From Gallionellaceae bacterium UBA5126 (GTDB taxonomy: Bacteria; Pseudomonadota; Gammaproteobacteria; Burkholderiales; Gallionellaceae): a DNA stretch of 9,347 bases. A program made the position numbers and the translations under genes. Under the pieces are notes generated by a model. It was given only the letters and a program-made list of their open reading frames with translations, was not told the DNA's origin and did not search any database. Every line of letters begins with the position of its first letter. Within the stretch, counting starts at the first letter, position 1. Shown here one piece after another: positions 1 to 5,334 of the stretch. The stretch is from the NCBI GenBank assembly GCA_002414205.1, contig DHYQ01000011.1, positions 10,820-20,166 of the forward strand. The letters are read 5' to 3'.

Positions 1-503
1 CCCAGGGTAAAGGGATTGGCGATGGCGGAGTAATGTGGATCGTGCAGTTTGCGATAGGTGGGCGAGGCGATGACTTGTAGCAAGCGGCGCTGTAATTCGG
101 GTGACGGGATCAAAATGCCCGCCTCCAGGCTGTATACCCCGGAAAAGAAATCCACCGGAAAATCCTGTACCAGCGAACTGGTGTCGGGTTGGCGATCACT
201 TTGGTACAGGTTGTAGACCGCATAGCCGGGGACTTTGCGTTGGTCAGACAAGGTGATTTGCGAGTACACCACGAAGGAGACGTGGGTGTAGTGCATGCCC
301 TCCGGCATCTCGGATTGCGGGCGGCCAACCCGTGCCAGGAGCGCCACCTGTGTGTCCTGGTTGGCTAGGGTTTGCTCTACTTGTTTGGAAAATTGCGCAA
401 TGGCACTGGCGGGAAAGTGCGACTGACCACCCGCCAGACTGGTGCCGGCTTCAACGGGCAGGGTGAGCCACAGGCAAAGGATGAGCAGGGGAAGCCAGCG
501 CAC
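1..503 (-). CDS. DUF2145-family exported protein, 3' end outside window
   Basis: An open frame of 167 codons runs off the left edge. I chose the GTG at 501-503 as start. An in-frame stop lies at 513-515, and GGAG sits five bases before the GTG, so no earlier start is possible. Residues 1-19 form a signal peptide: MRW, a Leu-rich core, then VEA as the likely cleavage site. The mature part has a YTHVSF motif (residues 72-77, His74), a YNLYQ segment near 97-101, a LIPSPELQRRLL-like segment near 131-142 and YSAIANPF near 158-165. This order matches my recollection of the DUF2145 family, periplasmic proteins of unknown function. Family members usually continue to a conserved Asn-Cys-Asn segment, which would lie beyond this window. 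The gene follows the upstream small exported protein by 9 bases, so the two are probably co-transcribed. The family call is from memory and is fairly firm; the function is unknown. Confidence 0.75.
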   Translation of the reverse strand, partial: MRWLPLLILCLWLTLPVEAGTSLAGGQSHFPASAIAQFSKQVEQTLANQDTQVALLARVGRPQSEMPEGMHYTHVSFVVYSQITLSDQRKVPGYAVYNLYQSDRQPDTSSLVQDFPVDFFSGVYSLEAGILIPSPELQRRLLQVIASPTYRKLHDPHYSAIANPFTL

Positions 504-512
504 GTGGTCTCC

Positions 513-926
513 TTAGCGCGCGGGTTGCAGCGCGAGATCCGGGGATTGTAGTGGCTGGCTGCGGCTATCTGGCGTGGGATTGCCCGCTGGGGCCGGGGTG
601 ATGGTAATGACTTCCTGACTGATGGGGAGGGGGGTGCCCACCGGAGCTGCCGCTGGACGGGAAACTGCCTGCCCGGAAGCATTGACCGAGGCCCCAGCGG
701 CAGAAATGCCGCCCACCGCCACCGAGCCCGCAATGGCGACGGGGGCCACGGAAACGCCCACCGCAGCGCGTCCCGATGCGCCCAAGGTTCGTCCTACGCT
801 GGTTTGTGCACTGGCATTGGAGAAGCCGCCAAAGGTGGTGCGATGCACAGGAATGTTGTCGTCCTCCGCGTGACTAAAGGGGGGGGCGAGCAGCAATAAG
901 GTAAACAAGGTAAAGGCACGACGCAT
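513..926 (-). CDS. Small exported Ala/Gly/Pro-rich protein, partner of DUF2145 gene
   Basis: This 137-residue protein has a clear Sec signal peptide (residues 1-20, positive start, Leu-rich core, SHA cleavage site). A Ser/Asn/Gly region (30-52, including GGFSNASAQTS) follows. Residues 54-82 form a Gly/Ala/Val stretch that is hydrophobic enough to associate with a membrane. The tail from about 90 to the end is Pro-rich and probably disordered. Translation starts at ATG 924-926 behind a full AGGAGG Shine-Dalgarno at 932-937. The stop is 9 bases before the GTG of the DUF2145 gene, which points to a two-gene unit. I recognise no enzyme domain. From memory, DUF2145 genes in other proteobacteria often follow a similar small secreted Ser/Ala/Gly-rich protein, so the pairing is probably functional. 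Residues are low in complexity, so homology calls by composition would be unreliable. Confidence 0.75.
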   Translation of the reverse strand: MRRAFTLFTLLLLAPPFSHAEDDNIPVHRTTFGGFSNASAQTSVGRTLGASGRAAVGVSVAPVAIAGSVAVGGISAAGASVNASGQAVSRPAAAPVGTPLPISQEVITITPAPAGNPTPDSRSQPLQSPDLALQPAR

Positions 927-955
927 GATGACCTCCTATGAGTAGGGTGGTGCGC

Positions 956-984
956 ATTGTAGCCAGTTTTGTCGTGTGCGGAAA
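956..984 (-). promoter_or_regulatory. Candidate sigma70 promoter for the exported-protein pair
   Basis: On the minus strand a TACAAT -10 element (956-961) lies about 30 bases before the start codon. At a 17-base spacing the -35 position (979-984) reads TTTCCG, a poor match. The site lies just downstream of the rplI terminator, which fits a new transcription start here. The -10 element is good and the -35 is weak. Confidence 0.45.
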
Positions 985-987
985 AAC

Positions 988-1016
988 AAAAAAGGACGGT
1001 CGCCCGTCCTTTTTTT
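988..1016 (-). terminator. Intrinsic terminator of the rpsF-rpsR-rplI operon
   Basis: The stem GGACGG (994-999) pairs with CCGTCC (1004-1009) around a four-base loop. It is extended by A6 on one side and T7 on the other. Read on the minus strand it ends in a T-rich run, about 20 bases after the rplI stop. The flanking A and T runs mean it could also work on the plus strand, but no plus-strand gene precedes it. Confidence 0.9.
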
Positions 1017-1035
1017 ACCAGATGCGGATGAAAAC

Positions 1036-1485
1036 TTAGTTTTCGCCCAGCACGGACACGGTGATGTCCACGGTCACGTCAGTGTGCAACACGATGCTCA
1101 CGGCGTAGTCGCCGATTTGCTTCAGGTGGCTAACACCCAGACGCACTTGGCTCTTGTGTACTTCAAAGCCTTGTGCAGTCAGGGCAGCGGCCACGTCGCC
1201 ATTGCTCACGGAGCCGAACAAACGACCATCCACACCGGCCTTTTGGGCGATTTGTACGGTCAAACCAGCCAGCTTTTCGCCACGGGCTTGTGCGTCAGCC
1301 AACTTGGCTTGGTCAGCGGCTTCCAGTTCAGCACGGCGGGCGCTGAATTCAGCGATGCTGGCTTCAGTGGCGCGCTTGGCCTTGCCTTGAGGAATCAAGA
1401 AGTTACGGGCAAATCCGTTCTTCACGTTCACGATGTCGCCAAACTTGCCCAGATTGACTACTTTTTCCATCAAAATAACTTGCAT
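1036..1485 (-). CDS. rplI: Large ribosomal subunit protein bL9
   Basis: This 149-residue protein matches bL9 in length and along its whole sequence. The N-terminal domain carries [17 protein letters not shown] and the RNA-binding segment around [14 protein letters not shown] (residues 23-36). A long connecting helix rich in Ala/Glu/Lys spans about 41-75. The C-terminal domain starts near DGRLFGSVS (86-94) and ends with a [15 protein letters not shown] strand. bL9 binds 23S rRNA near the L1 stalk and helps keep the reading frame. It is the last gene of the operon: AAGGAG at 1494-1499 overlaps the rpsR stop and sits 8 bases before this ATG. A small oddity is GVSHLKQIG where many homologues have a PNGPLK-type turn (about residues 117-125). 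Confidence 0.97.
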   Translation of the reverse strand: MQVILMEKVVNLGKFGDIVNVKNGFARNFLIPQGKAKRATEASIAEFSARRAELEAADQAKLADAQARGEKLAGLTVQIAQKAGVDGRLFGSVSNGDVAAALTAQGFEVHKSQVRLGVSHLKQIGDYAVSIVLHTDVTVDITVSVLGEN

Positions 1486-1497
1486 GACGTTTGCTCC

Positions 1498-1773
1498 TTA
1501 GTGCAGATCGGTGTAAGGCAGCAAGGCCAGGAAACGGGCGCGCTTCACGGCAGTGCTCAGTTGACGTTGGTAACGTGCCTTGGTGCCGGTGATACGGGCA
1601 GGGATCAGCTTGCCGTTTTCGGTGATGAATTCCTTCAGGATGTTCACATCCTTGTAATCCACTTCGGCGATCTTGTCGGCGGTGAAGCGGCAGAACTTGC
1701 GGCGTTTGAACAGGTTGTTGCGAGAAGAACGTTTGTTCTTGTCGTCTTTTTTCTTGTCGGTAGGACGAGCCAT
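1498..1773 (-). CDS. rpsR: Small ribosomal subunit protein bS18
   Basis: This 91-residue protein contains the bS18 core: [13 protein letters not shown] (about 23-35), the DYKD segment, [20 protein letters not shown] (about 52-71) and the closing [12 protein letters not shown]. bS18 binds 16S rRNA in the platform together with bS6. The N-terminal extension (residues 2-20), very rich in Lys, Asp, Arg and Asn, makes it longer than the 75-residue E. coli protein. Such extensions occur in betaproteobacterial homologues and are probably disordered. The start ATG at 1771-1773 follows an AGAGG about seven bases away. Only 28 bases separate it from the rpsF stop, so no priB lies between them. The rplI start follows after 12 bases. 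Confidence 0.97.
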   Translation of the reverse strand: MARPTDKKKDDKNKRSSRNNLFKRRKFCRFTADKIAEVDYKDVNILKEFITENGKLIPARITGTKARYQRQLSTAVKRARFLALLPYTDLH

Positions 1774-1801
1774 GAGATTACCTCTTTAGCAAATGTGTGG
1801 A

Positions 1802-2164
1802 TCAGGCAGCGGCGGCGGCAGTTTCAGCAGGCACCGAGCGGGACTTTTCTTCCTTCATCATGGCGGAAGGTTCAGTCACGGCACTGGTGGTCTTGACGGT
1901 CAGATGACGCAGTACGGCGTCATTGAAGCGGAAAGCGTGTTCCAGTTCGTCCAGGGTTTCCTGATCACATTCGATGTTCATCAGCACGTAGTGTGCCTTG
2001 TGGATTTTCTGGATAGGGTAAGCCAGTTGACGACGGCCCCAGTCTTCCAGACGGTGAATTTGACCATTGTGGCCAGTCACCATAGTGCGATAACGCTCGA
2101 TCATGGCGGGCACTTGCTCGCTCTGGTCGGGATGCACGATAAAAACGATTTCGTAATGACGCAT
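1802..2164 (-). CDS. rpsF: Small ribosomal subunit protein bS6
   Basis: This is bS6, the partner of bS18 on the 30S platform. The sequence starts with [14 protein letters not shown] and contains the [15 protein letters not shown] (about 40-51) and HYVLMNIE strands of the ferredoxin-like fold. A low-complexity tail of about 25 residues ends in AETAAAAA. Two ATG codons are adjacent (2165-2167 and 2162-2164). I chose the second: AAGGAG at 2170-2175 is five bases from it but only two bases from the first, and bS6 proteins normally begin MRHYE. That gives 120 residues. It is the first gene of the operon, behind a strong promoter and a structured leader, and is probably autoregulated through the S6:S18 complex. 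Confidence 0.96.
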   Translation of the reverse strand: MRHYEIVFIVHPDQSEQVPAMIERYRTMVTGHNGQIHRLEDWGRRQLAYPIQKIHKAHYVLMNIECDQETLDELEHAFRFNDAVLRHLTVKTTSAVTEPSAMMKEEKSRSVPAETAAAAA

Positions 2165-2245
2165 CATTGCTCCTTGTGGTTATGAAGCTCCCCGCCATGC
2201 GTAGCGGTGGAGCAAGGCGCAAGCCAAACCATTCAGCTTGCGGGG
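2165..2245 (-). promoter_or_regulatory. rpsF leader with two hairpins, candidate S6:S18 control element
   Basis: Transcription from the promoter at 2252-2279 should start near 2245, so this is the 5' untranslated leader. Hairpin 1 (2218-2242) has a 7 bp stem CGCAAGC/GCTTGCG with an 11-base loop. Hairpin 2 (2187-2213) pairs GCTCC with GGAGC and CCGC with GCGG, with one bulged A, a closing U-G pair and a six-base loop. It ends 11 bases before the Shine-Dalgarno. An S6:S18-binding leader with a CCG sequence near a bulge is known for rpsF mRNAs in many bacteria. Hairpin 2 has ACCG at its bulge, which fits, but I have not tested it against the published model. Confidence 0.55.
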
Positions 2246-2251
2246 GCGCGG

Positions 2252-2279
2252 ATTATAGCCAAAAAGCGCCGGGCGTCAA
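2252..2279 (-). promoter_or_regulatory. Strong sigma70-type promoter of rpsF-rpsR-rplI
   Basis: On the minus strand, TTGACG (2274-2279) and a perfect TATAAT (2252-2257) are separated by 16 bases. This is near consensus, as expected for a ribosomal protein operon. It faces away from the purT promoter in the same intergenic region. Confidence 0.85.
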
Positions 2280-2394
2280 GATTTGTGCGGAATTTTCCCG
2301 ACAAGTGCCGTTGGGGACATTTTTAGCGACCATCGCAGACGCTGGCAGCGCGGATTTTCCCGCCGGGCACGGCAGGGGGAAAGGGGCGGCGTAG

Positions 2395-2400
2395 TATAAT
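2395..2400 (+). promoter_or_regulatory. -10 element of the purT promoter
   Basis: A perfect TATAAT lies 36 bases before the purT start. No recognisable -35 hexamer is present at 16-18 bases upstream (GCAGGG at the 17-base position), and there is no TG extension. An activator or just a weak promoter is possible. I see no PurR-type palindrome in the 2281-2436 region. Confidence 0.5.
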
Positions 2401-2436
2401 CCACCCGTTTTTTTACCCCACAATCAGGAGTTCACC

Positions 2437-3633
2437 ATGAAAATCGGCACCCCCCTCAGCCCTTCCGCCACTCGCGTCATGCTGCTCGGCAGCGGTGAAC
2501 TGGGCAAGGAAGTTCTTATTGCCCTGCAACGTTTCGGCGTGGAAACCATTGCCGTGGATCGCTACCCCAATGCCCCCGGTCATCAAGTGGCGCATCAGGC
2601 GCATGTGATTAACATGGCGGACGGTGCGCAACTGCGTGCGCTGATTGAAGAGGTCAAGCCGCACTTTATCGTGCCGGAAATCGAGGCCATTGCCACCGAC
2701 ATGCTGGCGGAAATCGAGCGCGACGGGCTGGCGACGGTGATTCCCACCGCCCGTGCCACGCAACTGACCATGAACCGCGAAGGCATTCGCCGTCTGGCGG
2801 CTGAAACGCTGGGTCTGCCCACGTCGCCTTATCGCTTCGCCAGCAGTCTGGACGAAATGCGCGCCGCGATTGCTGAAATCGGCTATCCCTGCATCATCAA
2901 GCCGGTGATGTCGTCCTCCGGCAAGGGGCAGTCCAAGGTGGATGGCCCGGACGAAGTGGATGCCGCCTGGGACTACGCCGCCAGCGGTGGCCGCGTCAAT
3001 CAGGGTCGGGTGATTGTGGAGGGCATGATTCATTTTGACTACGAAATTACCCTGCTGACCGTGCGCGCCAAGGGCGCGGATGGTCGTATCGCCACGCATT
3101 TCTGTGCGCCGATTGGGCATGTGCAGGTCAAGGGCGATTACGTGGAAAGTTGGCAGCCGCAAGCCATGAGCGAGTTGGCGCTGCAACGTGCGCGCGATAT
3201 TGCAGGCAAGGTGACGGCAGATTTGGGCGGCGTCGGCCTGTTTGGCGTGGAATTGTTCGTCAAGGGCGACGACGTGTGGTTCAGCGAAGTCAGCCCGCGT
3301 CCGCATGACACTGGCATGGTGACCATGGCCACCATGCGCTTTACCGAATTCGAGCTGCACGCCCGCGCCATTCTGGGTCTGCCGGTGGATGTCAGCCTGC
3401 GCGCACCCGGTGCCAGCGCGGTGATTTACGGCCAGCACGACGCGGTGGGTATTGCCTTTGAAGGGGTGGATGAAGCGCTGCGCGTGCCGGATGCTGATTT
3501 GCGCTTGTTCGGCAAACCGGAATCATTTACCCGCCGTCGCATGGGCGTCGCCCTCGCCAACGGCAGCGACACCGAGCAAGCCCGCGCCCGCGCCAAACTC
3601 GCCGCCAGCAAGGTGTTGCCGGTGGTGGAGTAA
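2437..3633 (+). CDS. purT: Formate-dependent GAR transformylase (PurT)
   Basis: PurT makes formyl-GAR from glycinamide ribonucleotide, ATP and formate, the third step of purine synthesis, without using formyl-folate. The 398-residue sequence aligns in order with E. coli PurT (392 residues). The N-terminal nucleotide-sugar-type domain has [10 protein letters not shown] (16-25). EIEAIATDM lies at 81-89 and [13 protein letters not shown] at 111-123. The ATP-grasp domain has [11 protein letters not shown] (155-165) and [14 protein letters not shown] (194-207). The likely Mg2+ ligands are Glu272 and Glu284, within GVELF and [12 protein letters not shown]. The start is set by AGGAG at 2426-2430, six bases before ATG. 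The gene is single, divergent from rpsF, and closed by a terminator 28 bases after the stop. Nothing looks damaged. Confidence 0.97.
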   Translation: MKIGTPLSPSATRVMLLGSGELGKEVLIALQRFGVETIAVDRYPNAPGHQVAHQAHVINMADGAQLRALIEEVKPHFIVPEIEAIATDMLAEIERDGLATVIPTARATQLTMNREGIRRLAAETLGLPTSPYRFASSLDEMRAAIAEIGYPCIIKPVMSSSGKGQSKVDGPDEVDAAWDYAASGGRVNQGRVIVEGMIHFDYEITLLTVRAKGADGRIATHFCAPIGHVQVKGDYVESWQPQAMSELALQRARDIAGKVTADLGGVGLFGVELFVKGDDVWFSEVSPRPHDTGMVTMATMRFTEFELHARAILGLPVDVSLRAPGASAVIYGQHDAVGIAFEGVDEALRVPDADLRLFGKPESFTRRRMGVALANGSDTEQARARAKLAASKVLPVVE

Positions 3634-3661
3634 AGATTGGTTTGTTCCGAGTCAAGTGTTC

Positions 3662-3690
3662 AGGCGCAGCAGCGATTCGTTGCGCCTTTT
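3662..3690 (+). terminator. Intrinsic terminator of purT
   Basis: AGGCGCAGC (3662-3670) pairs with GTTGCGCCT (3679-3687), including one G-U pair, around an eight-base loop. It is followed by TTT at 3688-3690. The U run is short but the position, just after purT, is right. Confidence 0.7.
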
Positions 3691-3761
3691 CCATGGGTCA
3701 GATTGATTTGACAGCCGCTCCGTCGAAGAACGACAGCAGCATTTTCGATTTCATTTGTACC

Positions 3762-3995
3762 ATGCCATCTACCCAATCTATCGCTATTTGTTTTCATGTA
3801 GCCAGCGTCGTTATTGCGCTGGCCTTGGCCGTATCTAGTGGCGCGTGGGAGATTGGCGGGATGCTGGGATTACTATTGGGCATCACCACCGGATACATCC
3901 CCGCCATGCTAATTGTTGCGCTGTGCTTTCCGATCAGCGCACCTGTTATTTGGCTAATTTCGCGCTGGCTTGATTTGCAATTAAAGAACCGCTGA
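3762..3995 (+). CDS. Small hydrophobic membrane protein, unknown
   Basis: I do not recognise this gene. From the ATG at 3762 it encodes 77 residues, almost all hydrophobic. There are two or three likely membrane helices: about residues 6-24, 29-41 and 44-66, the middle one rich in Gly (GGMLGLLLGITTG). The tail is short and polar, SRWLDLQLKNR. No Shine-Dalgarno is visible. An earlier in-frame ATG at 3693 would add 23 residues. A TTG at 3642 opens the same frame but lies before the purT terminator and is unlikely to be the start. Base composition is lower in GC than in the neighbouring genes, with codons such as ATT, TTT and GTA more frequent, so it may be acquired or weakly expressed. The continuous hydrophobic pattern argues that it is real, but the lack of a ribosome site leaves doubt. 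Confidence 0.45.
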   Translation: MPSTQSIAICFHVASVVIALALAVSSGAWEIGGMLGLLLGITTGYIPAMLIVALCFPISAPVIWLISRWLDLQLKNR

Positions 3996-4001
3996 TTTCC
4001 G

Positions 4002-4097
4002 CCTCCGTTCGTGGTGAGCTTGTCGAACCATGAATGGAGGTGCAAATCAATCAAAGCGTTACACGGACTGCCCTTCGACAAGCTCAGGGCGAACGGA
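4002..4097. repeat. Pair of inverted palindromic repeats (REP/MITE-like)
   Basis: Two 27-base units, 4004-4030 and 4071-4097, face each other. They share TCCGTTCG and TGAGCTTGTCGAA, and all six differences fall at positions that pair within each unit (TGG with CCA in one, CCC with GGG in the other). The left unit extends to a 14 bp hairpin, 4002-4015 with 4027-4040, containing three G-U pairs, around an 11-base loop. The right unit has a shorter stem, GCCCT with AGGGC. A similar sequence around GAGCTTGTCGAA is, from memory, a dispersed intergenic repeat in many proteobacteria. The rest of the 218-base gap between 3996 and 4213 holds only the xseB -10 candidate. Confidence 0.85.
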
Positions 4098-4186
4098 TTA
4101 AATTAGCGTTTCCTTTGGTGTTTTAAACCCCACGCTTTTTATCCACTTTATTGAGTGAAAAATTCGCCCATCGCCAGTGGCTTGGG

Positions 4187-4192
4187 TAGAAT
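4187..4192 (+). promoter_or_regulatory. Candidate -10 element for xseB-ispA-dxs
   Basis: TAGAAT at 4187-4192 lies 21 bases before the xseB start. Its context (GGGTAGAATGCGC) resembles the other -10 sites in this window. The -35 region is poor (TTCGCC at an 18-base spacing). It is the best candidate in the gap between the repeat pair and xseB. Confidence 0.4.
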
Positions 4193-4213
4193 GCGCACCT
4201 TTCTTACAAGTAG

Positions 4214-4450
4214 ATGAACATGGCATCCAAGTCACAGAAAAATTTGACCTTTGAGGCGGCGATGGCGGAATTGGAGACCTTGGTGGGCGAGATGGAGGCA
4301 GGGAAATTGTCGCTGGAAGACTCGTTGGCCGCCTATCAGCGCGGGGCGACATTGTTGAGTTTTTGTCGGCAGCGGCTGGAGGATGCCGAGCAGCAGGTGA
4401 AAGTGCTGGAAGGCGAGGTGCTGCAACCTTTTAACGCGGAGGCGGCATGA
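4214..4450 (+). CDS. xseB: Exodeoxyribonuclease VII small subunit
   Basis: XseB joins several copies to one XseA large subunit. The complex degrades single-stranded DNA in repair and in clearing toxic ssDNA. The 78-residue sequence has the family core NLTFEAAMAELETLV (10-24), the helix turn MEAGKLSLEDSLAAYQRG (27-44) and a second helix CRQRLEDAEQQVKVLEG (51-67) that makes the coiled-coil. The length is typical. The start is either ATG 4214 or ATG 4220 (MASKSQKN). Neither has a good Shine-Dalgarno, and the core is unaffected. The stop TGA overlaps the ispA start (ATGA), so translation of the two is coupled. xseB next to ispA and dxs is a common proteobacterial arrangement. xseA is not in the window. 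Confidence 0.93.
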   Translation: MNMASKSQKNLTFEAAMAELETLVGEMEAGKLSLEDSLAAYQRGATLLSFCRQRLEDAEQQVKVLEGEVLQPFNAEAA

Positions 4451-5334
4451 TAAATTTTGTGGATTGGTCCCGTGCGCATCAGGTGCGCTTCGAGGCGGTA
4501 CTGGAAACGCTGTTGCCATCGCCGGAATTGTCGCCGCAGCGGCTGCATCAGGCTATGCGCTATGCGGTGTTGGATGGCGGCAAGCGCGTGCGGCCTTTGC
4601 TGGCGTTTGCGGCGGGTGAGTTGCTGGGCGCGCGGTTGGAGCGGGTGAATATCGCAGCGGCGGCGGTGGAAATGATCCACGCCTATTCGCTGGTGCATGA
4701 CGATATGCCGTGCATGGATGACGATGTGCTGCGCCGGGGCAAGCCGACTTGCCATGTGCAATATGACGAGGCGACGGCGCTGCTGGTAGGCGACAGTCTG
4801 CAAACGCTGGCGTTCCAGTTGCTGGCCGAACAGGGGGTGAGCGAGGATGCGGCGCGTCAGTTGCAGATGCTGAAGTTGCTGGCGCAGGCTTCCGGCTCAC
4901 GCGGCATGGCTGGTGGACAGGCGTTTGATCTGGACAGTGTGGGCAAGCAGTTGACGCTGCCGGAACTGGAGTTCATGCACATCCACAAAACCGGCATGCT
5001 GATTCGCGCCGCGATTTTGCTGGGTGCGCATTGCGGTACCGCCAGCGAGGCACAATTGAGCAAGCTGGATCACTTCGGCAAGTGCATGGGCCTGGCTTTT
5101 CAGGTGGTGGATGACGTGCTGGATAGCGAAGCTGATACCGCTACCTTGGGCAAGACCGCTGGCAAGGATGCCGATCACAACAAGCCCACCTACGTCAGCC
5201 TGCTCGGTATCGTTGAAGCCAAAAACATGGCGCGCCAGTTGCACCAGGAGGCGCTGGATGCCTTGGCGGACTTCGGCCCGGCGGGCCAGCGCTTGCGTGA
5301 GCTGGCAGATTTTATTGTCTATCGAAAATTCTGA
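4447..5334 (+). CDS. ispA: (2E,6E)-farnesyl diphosphate synthase
   Basis: This enzyme condenses isopentenyl diphosphate with dimethylallyl and then geranyl diphosphate to make farnesyl diphosphate, the precursor of undecaprenol and the quinone side chain. The 295-residue protein is an all-helical trans-prenyltransferase. GGKRVRP at 44-50 binds diphosphate. The first Asp-rich motif is DDMPCMDDD (85-93), with the two extra residues typical of bacterial FPP synthases. GDSLQTLAF is at 115-123, the second Asp-rich motif DDVLD at 222-226, and KTAGKD at 236-241. The two residues at about positions -4 and -5 before the first motif are Leu82 and Ser81, with no large aromatic immediately there, which fits a C15 product (inference). 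GGAGG at 4438-4442 is four bases from the start. The gene overlaps xseB by four bases and dxs by one (TGATG). Confidence 0.95.
   Translation: MINFVDWSRAHQVRFEAVLETLLPSPELSPQRLHQAMRYAVLDGGKRVRPLLAFAAGELLGARLERVNIAAAAVEMIHAYSLVHDDMPCMDDDVLRRGKPTCHVQYDEATALLVGDSLQTLAFQLLAEQGVSEDAARQLQMLKLLAQASGSRGMAGGQAFDLDSVGKQLTLPELEFMHIHKTGMLIRAAILLGAHCGTASEAQLSKLDHFGKCMGLAFQVVDDVLDSEADTATLGKTAGKDADHNKPTYVSLLGIVEAKNMARQLHQEALDALADFGPAGQRLRELADFIVYRKF

Noticed and set aside
377..733. Minus-strand open frame of 118 codons overlapping the exported-protein pair
   Set aside because: It overlaps both better-supported genes, which have signal peptides and ribosome sites. Its product is Arg/Pro/Ser-rich with no domain.
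976..1896. Long open frame of 306 codons on the plus strand
   Set aside because: It is antisense to rplI and rpsR, both certain, and starts inside the terminator hairpin. It has no recognisable domain and no ribosome site.
2413..3438. Minus-strand open frame of 341 codons
   Set aside because: It is fully antisense to purT. Its His/Arg/Gln-rich composition is what the complement of a GC-rich gene gives.
3642..3761. TTG-started extension of the small membrane protein
   Set aside because: It begins before the purT terminator hairpin and adds a polar stretch with no ribosome site, so a start at 3693 or 3762 is more likely.
3794..4081. Minus-strand open frame running through the repeat pair
   Set aside because: Its first residues come from the palindromic repeat, and the rest is antisense to the hydrophobic frame.
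4002..4097. CRISPR array or insertion sequence
   Set aside because: There are only two units, in inverted orientation, with no transposase or spacer pattern.
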